Assembly (NCBI GenBank): GCA_965220105.1
Contig: OZ244811.1
Span: forward strand, 2,542,001 to 2,606,000
Direction of reading: 5' to 3'
DNA: 64,000 bases
Origin: Bin87 sp965220105
GTDB lineage: Bacteria; Chloroflexota; Dehalococcoidia; Lucifugimonadales; UBA3495
The position numbers and the translations under genes were made by a program. Under the pieces are notes generated by a model. That model was not told the DNA's origin, did not search any database, and was given only the letters and a program-made list of their open reading frames with translations. Shown piece after piece: positions 44,795 to 53,363 of this stretch. Numbering within the stretch: the stretch's first letter is position 1; each line of letters opens with the position of its first letter.

Positions 44795-47158
44795 ATGGAC
44801 CACGCCAGCACAACCCACACACCAGCATTTCAACAGCGGAACAACCGCCGACGCGTCATGCCGGGCCTGGCGGTCCTGACCGCCCTGGTCATCGCCATCT
44901 GCGCCGCCCTCATAGCTCCCCTACCGAACCATGGGCCCACCGCGGAAGCACAGACCGACCAGCCACCGGACCGCCCCAGCGGGCTCAACACGCAGGCCCT
45001 CCACGACCAGGTCATCCTCACGTGGGACAACCCCGCAGACGCCAGCATCACCCACTACCAGATCCTGAGACGGGACCGCGCCGTCCACGCCGTTGGCGAG
45101 TTCGCCACCATCGTCTCAGACACCGGCTCCAACGCAACCACCTACACAGACCGCACCGTTGAGCCGGAGCAGAGCTACGTGTACCGCGTCAAGGCGGTCA
45201 ACCAACACGGCGCAGGCGAGTCGTCCAGCTACTCCCGCGCCGACACTCCGGCAGCGCCCGTCAACCCAACGCCCACGCCCGACGCGACCGAGGAACCCAA
45301 GGAAAACAACCAGGCCCGCAGTGATAGTCCGCCGGACCGACCTCAGGCGCCGACGCTGGCCGCCGGAGACTCGCAGATCACGGTTTCCTGGACCGCTCCC
45401 AATGACGGCGGCAACCCCATCACCGGATATCTGCTCCAGTGGAAACGCTCCGGCCAGAGCTTCAACGCGTCCCGACAGGCAACCGACGAAGCGTCGCCCC
45501 ACGTGATCACCGGACTGGCCAATGGCGCCGCCTACCAGGTGAGGGTCATCGCGATCAACGACCAGGGCAACAGCCCGCCGTCCCTGCAGAGCCAGGCCAC
45601 CCCGGCCGGCCCGCCCAACCCACCGACAAACGCGGTGTTGGTCCCGATGGACGGAGAATTCCTACTCGCGTGGGAGGAACCGACCCACACCGGAAGCCCC
45701 ATCATCGAATACACCGTGCAGTGGAAGAGCTTCTGGCAGCAGTACGGCACATCCCAACAGACCAAGACGCCCCATGACAACCGCCTGGTCACCATCGGAA
45801 ACCTGGTCAACGACCGGGAGTACACCGCGCGGATCAAGTCCAGAAACAGCCTGGGCGAGAGCCCGTGGTCTGCTGAGTTCACCGGCACACCCATGGAACC
45901 GCCCAAAGCCCGGCCCACCGGCCTCAGCTTCGCCCAGATCCACAACGCCGGAGCCACCGCCACGGTTACCTTCGATCCCAACGGCTACCAGCAGACCATG
46001 TACCTGCGTTACAGCAAGGTCCTGGTACACCCGCTCAGCTATACGGTAATGAGCGTGGACGCGTCGGCAGCATCCCACGCCGTGTTCGAGATCACCGGCC
46101 TCCGGTCCAACACCAGGTACTACATTGAAACATCCCCCTATCCGGGCTTCGAGTACGGCGACGCCAAGGTGCGCGGCTACCTGACCACCACCGAGACCGC
46201 ACCTGACGTCATCGGATTCGCAGTAGAGCAACAGTCGCAGGACACCATCGGACTCCGCTGGCAATCCACCCGTGACGCCAACAAGTACGACCTGGAGTTC
46301 CGGGAAGACGACACGAGCGGCTGGACGAGTGTACCGGGAGACTTCGACAACCTGCCCAGCGCCTCGGACTACCGCATCCTGAGAACCGAGGTCTCCAACC
46401 TGGAGTGCGACACGCCCCACCACTTCCGGCTCCGGATCCGCAACCAAGCGGACGGATCCCGCTTCAAAACCCAGTGGAGCAACCACAGGTACCGTTACTA
46501 CATCCGAACCACCGAATGCCCCCAGCCGGAGCGCATCACCAACCTCACGGCGGACATCGAGCCGGACTGCGCCACGCTGCGCTGGACGCCGCCCACCGGC
46601 AACCGGCACCAGAAATACAAAGTCGTACGCCGCGCCAGCGGGCAGGACACCCTCCTGAACGACAACTGGTACGCCAGCGTCTACAACGACTGCAGCCAGC
46701 AGTACCGGGACGGCCACCAGCACCGCTACACCGTCCACGCCCTGGACGGCTCAGGCAACGAATTCGGCGAGATTTCGACGCCGAACCTCACCTACGGACC
46801 CCAGCGGGCCCCCGACGCCCCCCGAAACGTCCGCCTCACCAGCGACGGGCAGCAACTCCGCATCCTGCGGTGGAACGACGTGAACGACGCCTGGCTCACT
46901 GGATACGTCGTCCAAAGGCGCCCCTACGCCTCCCGGCCAACCATGGCCCACGACCCCGGGATACCCGGCTACCACCTCCTGGACAACAGTTGGACCACCC
47001 TCCAGAGCGCCATCCGAGGCAACACCGCCGAGACCCACACGGACCAGGAAGACGCCGACAGCAACCGGTTCACCTACCGGGTACAGGCTTGCAATCAGGC
47101 TGGCTGCAGCAACATCGACGTATTCAACAACTTCGACTGGGCCTTCATGGCACCGTAG
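44795..47158 (+). CDS. Exported protein with about 7 fibronectin type III domains
   Basis: 787 residues. The signal segment is MPGLAVLTALVIAICAALIA, followed by an alanine-rich cleavage region (TAEAQTDQPP). About seven FN3 units follow, e.g. ITVSWTAPNDGGNPITGYLL and YVYRVKAVNQHGAGESSS. A threonine/proline linker (VNPTPTPDATEEPKENNQ) separates the first two. The later units are more divergent and contain cysteines (ECDTPHHF, DCATLRW, NDCSQQY) that could form disulphides outside the cell. Likely a surface or secreted binding protein. Confidence 0.9.
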   Translation: MDHASTTHTPAFQQRNNRRRVMPGLAVLTALVIAICAALIAPLPNHGPTAEAQTDQPPDRPSGLNTQALHDQVILTWDNPADASITHYQILRRDRAVHAVGEFATIVSDTGSNATTYTDRTVEPEQSYVYRVKAVNQHGAGESSSYSRADTPAAPVNPTPTPDATEEPKENNQARSDSPPDRPQAPTLAAGDSQITVSWTAPNDGGNPITGYLLQWKRSGQSFNASRQATDEASPHVITGLANGAAYQVRVIAINDQGNSPPSLQSQATPAGPPNPPTNAVLVPMDGEFLLAWEEPTHTGSPIIEYTVQWKSFWQQYGTSQQTKTPHDNRLVTIGNLVNDREYTARIKSRNSLGESPWSAEFTGTPMEPPKARPTGLSFAQIHNAGATATVTFDPNGYQQTMYLRYSKVLVHPLSYTVMSVDASAASHAVFEITGLRSNTRYYIETSPYPGFEYGDAKVRGYLTTTETAPDVIGFAVEQQSQDTIGLRWQSTRDANKYDLEFREDDTSGWTSVPGDFDNLPSASDYRILRTEVSNLECDTPHHFRLRIRNQADGSRFKTQWSNHRYRYYIRTTECPQPERITNLTADIEPDCATLRWTPPTGNRHQKYKVVRRASGQDTLLNDNWYASVYNDCSQQYRDGHQHRYTVHALDGSGNEFGEISTPNLTYGPQRAPDAPRNVRLTSDGQQLRILRWNDVNDAWLTGYVVQRRPYASRPTMAHDPGIPGYHLLDNSWTTLQSAIRGNTAETHTDQEDADSNRFTYRVQACNQAGCSNIDVFNNFDWAFMAP

Positions 47159-47260
47159 CCAGAGAGACGATGAACCGTATGGGGCACAGCAAGTGACCGC
47201 TCCATGCCAACCAAAACACCATTCTGACCAGTAACCCAGCACTTCCGGGAGATTCCGAGC

Positions 47261-49314
47261 ATGAAAAACCCAGGCAAGCCAAGAGCCACACTACTAGTAT
47301 TACAACGACGCATTTAGGATGGGACGCTTGCCGCTGGCCCATTCCCTTCGTAAATGTACATCGGGCAACTGCCGCAGCAGTCCTTGCGCTACGAAGCTTT
47401 CCCGAAGCGGCACATCAACCCGTCGTTGTAATACTAGCCGCCGCAGCGCTCATCGCCGTCACCGCCGCCATCGTGGTCGCCACCGCTTACCATGCCGCCG
47501 AGGCGAACCAACCGGGCATATGCAGCCGCACCCAACAGGCCCAGGACGCCATCCTGGCGGTCCTGCCCGACGTCAGTGACTGCGCCAACGTCTCGACTTC
47601 AGACCTGGCGTCCATCACCGGCACGCTGGACCTCTCCGGCCAGGAAATCGACACACTGCACCACGAAGACCTCAACGGCCTCACCGCCGTCCGGGTGGTG
47701 GACCTGTCGGACAACGACCTGGACCTCATCCCGCCGGACCTGTTCAACGAAACGACCTCCCTGGAGGAGATGCTCGTCAACGACAACGCACTGACCCGGC
47801 TGCCCACCAACCCCTGGGTGACCAGCCACAACCTGCTACGGATCGACGCCTCCAACAACGCCATCGACGAGCTGCACGCCGACGCCTTCCCCTACCCCAA
47901 CCTGCGGTACGTGGACCTCTCGAACAACTCCATCGAACGGTTGAACGGCGACGAGTTCGATGCCGCCACCAGGATCGAGGCGATCAATCTCGAAAACAAC
48001 CAACTGTACGGCGTGGCCGCCTCCTGGCACGGAGCGGATAACCTCCAGACCCTCCAGCTAGCCGGCAATCCCGGAGCCCCCTTTGAGATTCCGGTCAGCC
48101 TGGACGACCTCGGCGGCGCGGTGTTCCAGGTCAGCATCGACGCTGGAACTCCCTTCCCGCTGGCAGTCGAGCTATCGGCAACCAACGGCGCCCTGTCCCA
48201 CGACACCGTGACCGTGCCGAACGGCGCCGTCCACAGCCACGTCCTCAGCGCCGTTCCCAGCGGCGCCGGACCGGTCACCGTCTCCATCGACGGCGCAGAT
48301 TTCACCCGCGGAACCCAGACCGGAATCGTGCTCACCACGGGGCCCGTCGTCAGCATCGACGCCAGCAGCGCGGCCCAGGGCGTCTGCGGCCGCACCCGTC
48401 AGATACAGGAAGCCCTGTCCGCCCACTTCAACGAACACTGCTCCACCATCGACGAAGACCAGCTCTCCCACATTGACGGCCACTTCGCCGTCGTGGGCGC
48501 CGGCATCGAGAACTTTAAGACCGGCGACCTGGCCGGCCTCACCAGCGTCGACGACCTGTACCTCTACGGCAACCAGGTGTCGGAACTGCCCGAGGGCTTC
48601 TTCAGCGGAGCCGGCAACTTCAAGAGAGTCCTGCTCCAGGACAACCCCGGCGCCGACTTCCCTCTCAACCTCTCCGTCGTGCGCAAGGCCGACGGCAGTA
48701 TGGCGGTCGCCGCACGCGAGGGAACTCCCTTCATCATCAGGGTTACGCTGGAGGCGGACGGCGGCGCCCTGAGCGAACGCGTCCTCTACGTATACGGCGG
48801 CGACACCGAGAGCCGTTCATTCTCCACGCAGCCCGACCAGCCGGGCGGTACGGTCAACGTCCGCATCGCCGAGGCAAAGTTCCAGGACGAATGGCAACTG
48901 CTCAAGCACTCCTACTACGACGGGTTCTACCTGAAGGTCGCAGGACACGAGGAACCGGAACAGGACGCCGCCGTCGCTCCGCCGGATCCCACTCCCGCTC
49001 CAACGGCAACGCCGGCTCCGACATCGCCGCCGCCGGCTCCCACCAACCTGACCGGTACCGTCAACGGCGACGGCGCCGTCACCCTCAGCTGGAACGCCCC
49101 TGCCGACGACACGGTGACCGGATACCGGATCCTCAGGCGTCGGCCGCTGGAGGGCGAGCCCAACCTGCTGGTGTACGTGAACGACACCGGCAGCACGGTA
49201 ACGACCTACACGGACGCCGTCGTCATCGCCGGCACCCGCTACGCCTACCGGGTTAAGGCCATCAACGACGCCGGCGAGGGGGCGCGTTCCAACTACGTCC
49301 GGGTCGAACCGTAG
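47261..49314 (+). pseudogene. Exported leucine-rich-repeat/FN3 protein, signal peptide split by a MITE
   Basis: The original gene starts at ATG 47261 (MKNPGKPRATLL) and continues at 47437 (AAAALIAVTAAIVVATAYHA): a classic signal peptide interrupted by 138 bases plus a duplicated TA. Removing 47297-47436 gives one frame of 637 residues. Then come LRR units (LTAVRVVDLSDNDLDLIPPD, NLRYVDLSNNSIERLNGDEF), a second short LRR block after residue 330 (SVDDLYLYGNQVSELPEGFF), a proline linker (PAPTATPAPTSPPP) and a C-terminal FN3 domain. As it stands only a start inside the broken signal (e.g. GTG 47473) is available, so export is probably lost. Confidence 0.9.
47297..47434. mobile_element. MITE C, 138 bp, TA target duplication
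   Basis: Perfect 14-bp terminal inverted repeats GTATTACAACGACG/CGTCGTTGTAATAC, flanked by TA at 47295-47296 and 47435-47436. The outermost GTATTACA is shared with MITE B, though the interiors differ, so both may be moved by related transposases. No gene inside. Confidence 0.92.
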
Positions 49315-49694
49315 CCAACCCAGCCTAACCCGATGCAACCGATCCAACCGATGCAAGGAGTAGGCGCCGCATCCGGAAGCCCGGAGGTGGCCCGACTCCT
49401 TGACGGCGTCTACTCAAACCAGCCGTTCCCACGACGCCTCGGCATGGACGCCACCTCCCGGTGTGCCAAGGCGCGACGGCAAAGTCAACGCGTCAGTTAC
49501 ACCGCCGGGTCAGCCGGCTCGTCGGCACATATTGTGGTAAGTCCCCAACGCTGGAGCGGCGTTACCATCGACACCGTAGCCAGGAACAACGACAAGAAGA
49601 ACAGGCTAGACATGAAAGAACGCATGACCCTCGCATTGAGGTCGCCCTTTGATCACTGGATGTCTTCTGTTGCGTTTCATGTGGCCTACCTCGC
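49315..49694. other. Gene-free stretch between LRR gene and kinase gene
   Basis: A rightward frame from ATG 49333 stays open to 49725, but its composition (MQPIQPMQGVGAASGSPEVA) is not like the neighbouring proteins, and it runs into the kinase gene on the other strand. A short run of CGATGCAACCGATCCAACCG repeats lies at its beginning. I see no terminator or RNA gene. Confidence 0.4.
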
Positions 49695-52118
49695 TCACTG
49701 CGCCTCGCCCTTGGGCATCCGGTAGCCGACGCGAGGCTCGGTGAAGATGTAGGTGGGGTTGTCCGCGTCGTCGCCCAGCTTGCGGCGGAGGCTGCTAACG
49801 ATGGTCCTCATGGCGCGAACGTCGCTGTCGGTCTTCTCCCCCCACACCCGTTGCAGCAGATGCTCGTAGGTCAACACACGTCCTCCGTTCGCCGAAAGCT
49901 CGGCGAGCAGCCGGTACTCGATGGCCATCAGCTGGAGCGGACGGCCTGCGAGCGTCACACGGCGTTCGCCGTAGTTGACCACAAGGCCGCCCAGCACATA
50001 CGGCTCTGACGACTCGGACGCCGCCCGCTTCCGCAGGGCCGCCCTGATCCTCGCCGCAAGCTCAGTTGGCGAGAAGGGCTTGGTGACGTAATCCACGGCC
50101 CCCATGTCCAAGGCTCTGGCAACAAGCTGGTCCTGTCCATAGGCGGACAGAAAGATCACCGGCACCTCTGCCGTCTCCAGGATGTCCTTCATCAACTCGA
50201 TCCCGTCGGCGCCAGGCAGCATCATGTCGAGCAGGACAAGATCGGGCTTCTCCGCATCCACGAGGCGGAGCGCCTCTCCCGGGTCCCCGGTCACCAGCGG
50301 CGCATAGCCCGCTCTCGTGAGGGCGTCGCCGACGTACCGGAGCGCCTGGGAATCGTCGTCCACCGCGAGGACGCGCACCGGTTGACCCGCCTCCCCCACC
50401 GCTCGCTGGGAGGAGCGGATAGAGCGCGGCATGGGGACGCTCGCCGTGCCGCTGCCGGACTCTTCGACAGACGGAAGCGTGAAGGTGAACCGCGCTCCCA
50501 TGCCCGGATCCTCGCTCTCCGCCCAAATGCGGCCCCCGTGCGCCTCCACTATCCCCTTGCAGATGGCGAGGCCCAGGCCAGACCCGAGAACACCGCTTCC
50601 GCGTTCGTCCCCCTCGATACGGGTGAACTTCCGAAACAGGAAGGGCAGCTGCTCGGAGGGTATGCCTCTGCCCTCGTCGGCGACCGAGACCGCAACGTAA
50701 ACGCCCTCCCGCACGGCGGTCACCGTGATGACGGACGACTCCGAGGAGTGCCTGGCCGCGTTGGACAGCAGGTTGCCCAGGACCTGCACGATGCGCAGCC
50801 GATCCGCCATGACCAGGGGCAGGTCGGGTCCGATCTCGATGGCGAGGTTGTTCCTGCCCCCTGAGCTGATGAAGGCGCTCCTTGCCCGGTCCACCAGCAC
50901 CGCCACCTCAGCAGGTTCCGGGGCGACCGGCAGCGTGCCCGTCTCGATGCGGGCCACGTCCAGCAGGTCGGCCACCAGGTCGTGCATGTGGTCGGCCTGC
51001 TCCTCGATGATGCGGAAGAACTGGCGGACCACTGCGGGGTCCATGTCGGTGGACGAACCCAGCACCGTTGCCGCGGAGCCCTTGATGGAGGTCAGCGGCC
51101 CCCGCAGCTCGTGGCTCACCATCCCCAGGAACTCGGCGCGCAGCCGCTCAAGCTCCTCCAGGGCCGTCATGTCCTGGAGGGTGACGACCACCGACTCCAG
51201 CTCGCCCTCCTCGGAGCGGATGGGCGTGGCATTGATGATGGTGGTGACGCTCCGCCCGTCGGGTACCTGCATAACGATCTCCTCGGCCCGCACCGTCTCC
51301 CCCGTGCTCAGCGCCTGCGCTATCGGGAACTCTTGCAGTGAAATCTCCCGCCCGTCGGCTCGCCGGTAGGTCAGCGTCTGAAGCAGCTCCTCCGCCGTCT
51401 GGTCCGGGTTGCGCAGGCCGTCGACGATCCTCCTCCCCTCCCGGTTGAGCGACGAAGGGGCTCCGGTCTTCGCATCGAAGACCACCACGCCCACGGGGCA
51501 GGTGTTGACGAGGGTCTCCAGGTCGGCCCTGGCCCGCTGCTCCTCCCTGTGCCTGCGGGCGTTGGTAATGGCCATCGCAGCCTGGGACGCGAACATCAGC
51601 AGCGTGTCCTCGTCCTCCTGGGTGAACTCAAGGCCCCCCTCCTTGTCCGATAGATAGAGGTTGCCGATGTGTCGCCCCCTGTGACGGATGGGCGCGCCCA
51701 GGAAGCCCTTCACCGGCCCCAGGGGAGGGCCGATCTCCGGCAGGCCCAACGCCGTTGTATGGGCGGAAAAGTCGGCGAGCCGCAGCGGTTCGGGCAATCT
51801 GCTCAGGTAGGCGAAGAACTCCGGTCCCCCCGGCAGGTTGACGAATCGCTGGTGGTCTTCGTCCGTCAGGCCGGAGGTGATGAATGACGTCAACCCCCCT
51901 GCCTCGTCGAGGGCGGTAAGGCCGCTGATCCTCGCGCCGGTGAGGGAGCGAGCTGCGTCCACCACCTCTTGCAGGACGGTATCGAGGTCGAGGTCCTCGG
52001 TGATGCGGACGCCCGACTCACTCAGTCCGGAGAGGCGGTTCCGCAGGGTTTCAATCTCCCGTTTCAGGCCGTCTGCTGGCTCCAATGCGCCACCTCGCTT
52101 GTGCTGCGGAAGACCCAT
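49695..52118 (-). CDS. Fused GAF-PAS histidine kinase, receiver and winged-helix regulator
   Basis: 807 residues from the ATG complementary to 52116-52118 (MGLPQHKRGG), preceded by GGGAG. The frame stays open for another 96 codons upstream, but that text is not protein-like and would cover the promoter region. Order: GAF (about 35-190), PAS (200-325), HisKA with MVSHELRGPLTSIKG, HATPase with NLLSNAARHS and GSGLGLAICKGIVEAHGG, receiver with DLVLLDMMLPGADG, and an OmpR-type winged helix with RVLTYEHLLQRVWGEK at the end. Kinase, phosphate acceptor and DNA-binding output are thus in one soluble chain. It faces the peptide-export operon and probably controls it. Confidence 0.93.
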   Translation of the reverse strand: MGLPQHKRGGALEPADGLKREIETLRNRLSGLSESGVRITEDLDLDTVLQEVVDAARSLTGARISGLTALDEAGGLTSFITSGLTDEDHQRFVNLPGGPEFFAYLSRLPEPLRLADFSAHTTALGLPEIGPPLGPVKGFLGAPIRHRGRHIGNLYLSDKEGGLEFTQEDEDTLLMFASQAAMAITNARRHREEQRARADLETLVNTCPVGVVVFDAKTGAPSSLNREGRRIVDGLRNPDQTAEELLQTLTYRRADGREISLQEFPIAQALSTGETVRAEEIVMQVPDGRSVTTIINATPIRSEEGELESVVVTLQDMTALEELERLRAEFLGMVSHELRGPLTSIKGSAATVLGSSTDMDPAVVRQFFRIIEEQADHMHDLVADLLDVARIETGTLPVAPEPAEVAVLVDRARSAFISSGGRNNLAIEIGPDLPLVMADRLRIVQVLGNLLSNAARHSSESSVITVTAVREGVYVAVSVADEGRGIPSEQLPFLFRKFTRIEGDERGSGVLGSGLGLAICKGIVEAHGGRIWAESEDPGMGARFTFTLPSVEESGSGTASVPMPRSIRSSQRAVGEAGQPVRVLAVDDDSQALRYVGDALTRAGYAPLVTGDPGEALRLVDAEKPDLVLLDMMLPGADGIELMKDILETAEVPVIFLSAYGQDQLVARALDMGAVDYVTKPFSPTELAARIRAALRKRAASESSEPYVLGGLVVNYGERRVTLAGRPLQLMAIEYRLLAELSANGGRVLTYEHLLQRVWGEKTDSDVRAMRTIVSSLRRKLGDDADNPTYIFTEPRVGYRMPKGEAQ

Positions 52119-52183
52119 ACTCCCACCCTCATTGACCGGCTGGAATTGGGACAACTGGGGCAATTCTAGCATTTTGGGCCAAA

Positions 52184-52248
52184 GTTGATAAGACCTTACG
52201 GAAAATACGTCGATAGTTGATAGAAAGTTGATACGCGTGCGATATAGT
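52184..52248 (+). promoter_or_regulatory. OmpR/PhoB-type operator and promoter of the export operon
   Basis: GTTGATA occurs at 52184-52190, 52216-52222 and 52227-52233, with a near match GTCGATA at 52209-52215. The last two perfect copies are 11 bp apart (7-mer, 4-base spacer, 7-mer), the standard direct-repeat spacing for OmpR/PhoB winged-helix dimers. Nine bases downstream lies TATAGT (52243-52248), a -10 box with no -35 box, as in activator-dependent pho-box promoters. The neighbouring divergent gene encodes a regulator with exactly this DNA-binding domain. Confidence 0.7.
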
Positions 52249-52284
52249 GGGGGAGTTACTTTGCCCAAGTGGGGAGATAGCTGC

Positions 52285-52419
52285 ATGTCGCTCGAATGGG
52301 GACAACCTGGACTGTTTGCCCTTCTGCTCACCGAGGGGATCGCATCCGACACAGCGGCGGCGGCTGAGGCCGAAGTGACGCTCACCAGAACCTGTGTCGG
52401 CTTCATTGATGACGCATGA
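52285..52419 (+). CDS. Possible small leader ORF before the export genes
   Basis: 44 residues (MSLEWGQPGLFALLLTEGIA, SDTAAAAEAEVTLTRTCVGF, IDDA) behind GGGGAGATAGCTGC. It lies downstream of the predicted promoter and 33 bases before the secretion-protein start. It has no double-glycine site, so it is not an obvious exported peptide. It could be a leader peptide coupled to the hairpin at 52433-52452, or chance. Low confidence. Confidence 0.3.
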   Translation: MSLEWGQPGLFALLLTEGIASDTAAAAEAEVTLTRTCVGFIDDA

Positions 52420-52432
52420 GCCTCAGACCTGA

Positions 52433-52452
52433 GTGCTCCCTAAAGGGAGCAC
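52433..52452 (+). promoter_or_regulatory. Hairpin covering the ribosome binding site of the secretion-protein gene
   Basis: GTGCTCCC-TAAA-GGGAGCAC is a perfect 8-bp stem with a 4-base loop. Its right arm contains the AGGGAG ribosome site, and the GTG start (52453) follows at once. Folding would block translation, so this is a candidate switch or coupling device. It lacks a U-run, so it is not a terminator. Confidence 0.6.
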
Positions 52453-53349
52453 GTGGAGCATCGACATTTGGCGAGGAGACGACTATTTCGCGAGGAGGCG
52501 TTCGCGCGTAGGGGGCAGACGGAGCCCCTGGACGGCCTGCTGCGTGTGACGGCCCCCCATGAATGGGTGATCGTGGCTGGGCTGGGGCTTGCGCTCCTAG
52601 GCCTCGTCACCTGGGGTCTATTTGGAAGCGTCGAGAGAAACCTGTCGGCCCAGTGCGTCTTGGCGCAGCCCGGTGAACGCTTCACGGTCATCTCCGACAT
52701 CACGGGCAACGTCATAGATGTGCCGGTCGATGTGGGCGACCCGGTGGAGGTGGGGCAACCTATCGCCGTTATCAAGATACCCGAGCTGAGCCGCCACGTG
52801 GCGCTCGCCCGCGCCCGGCTCTCGACCCTTGAAGCCGACCCCAACGCCGCTCCCGACGCCCTGGCCTTCGCCCACTCGGAGTTGCTGGAGTTGGAGTCGC
52901 TCCAAGCGTCAGGCGAGGTCGTTGCGAGTCCGTACTCCGGCGAAGTCGCTGCATACAATCTCGTGCAGGGACAGGCGGTTGAGGTCGGAGGAGAGGTAGC
53001 TGATGTCCGCGTAGGGTCGGAGACCGAGTTGGAGGCGCTCGCCTTTGTGCCGCGAGAAGGGGCCACAAGGCTGGAAGTCGGCATGAAGGCTCACGTGCTG
53101 ACCGAGGCTTCGAGACGTGGAGGCTCGCAGGCACTGGATGCCGAGGTGCGGGAAGTATCTTCTCGTCCGGTCACTCCCCCCGGCTGGCTAGCGGACTTCG
53201 GGCTGGTGCCGACGACGCGCAGTCATCTGATCCGCCTGTCCGTGGGTGAAATGCCGTCTACGGCTGCTGACGGAGACTCGTGCAGTCTCAGGATCGTTCT
53301 GAGTAAACAATCGCCCGTGCGCCTGCTGACGTCGCGTGGGTCCAACTGA
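52453..53349 (+). CDS. NHLM/NHLP-type export system periplasmic adaptor (HlyD-like)
   Basis: 298 residues from GTG 52453. RRRLFREEAFARRGQTEPLD then GLLRVTAPHEW is the N-terminal pattern of the NHLM bacteriocin-system secretion protein. One membrane helix follows (VIVAGLGLALLGLVTWGLFG), then a biotinyl-lipoyl-like hairpin (ISDITGNVIDVPVDVGDPVE) as in HlyD adaptors. The internal helical hairpin is short (about 40 residues). It should bridge the two ABC proteins encoded downstream to the outside. The next gene begins 14 bases after its stop. Confidence 0.88.
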   Translation: MEHRHLARRRLFREEAFARRGQTEPLDGLLRVTAPHEWVIVAGLGLALLGLVTWGLFGSVERNLSAQCVLAQPGERFTVISDITGNVIDVPVDVGDPVEVGQPIAVIKIPELSRHVALARARLSTLEADPNAAPDALAFAHSELLELESLQASGEVVASPYSGEVAAYNLVQGQAVEVGGEVADVRVGSETELEALAFVPREGATRLEVGMKAHVLTEASRRGGSQALDAEVREVSSRPVTPPGWLADFGLVPTTRSHLIRLSVGEMPSTAADGDSCSLRIVLSKQSPVRLLTSRGSN

Positions 53350-53363
53350 GGCGGTTGCCTGTC

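Noticed and set aside
49333..49725. Rightward frame of 130 residues after the LRR gene
   Set aside because: Unusual composition, it overlaps the kinase gene end on the other strand and has no recognisable feature.
52119..52406. Long N-terminal extension of the kinase gene
   Set aside because: It would cover the GTTGATA promoter region. The added residues are not protein-like, and a good ribosome site supports the start at 52118.
52285..52419. Small ORF before the exporter as the exported peptide
   Set aside because: It lacks a double-glycine site and any leader pattern. It is kept only as a low-confidence leader ORF.
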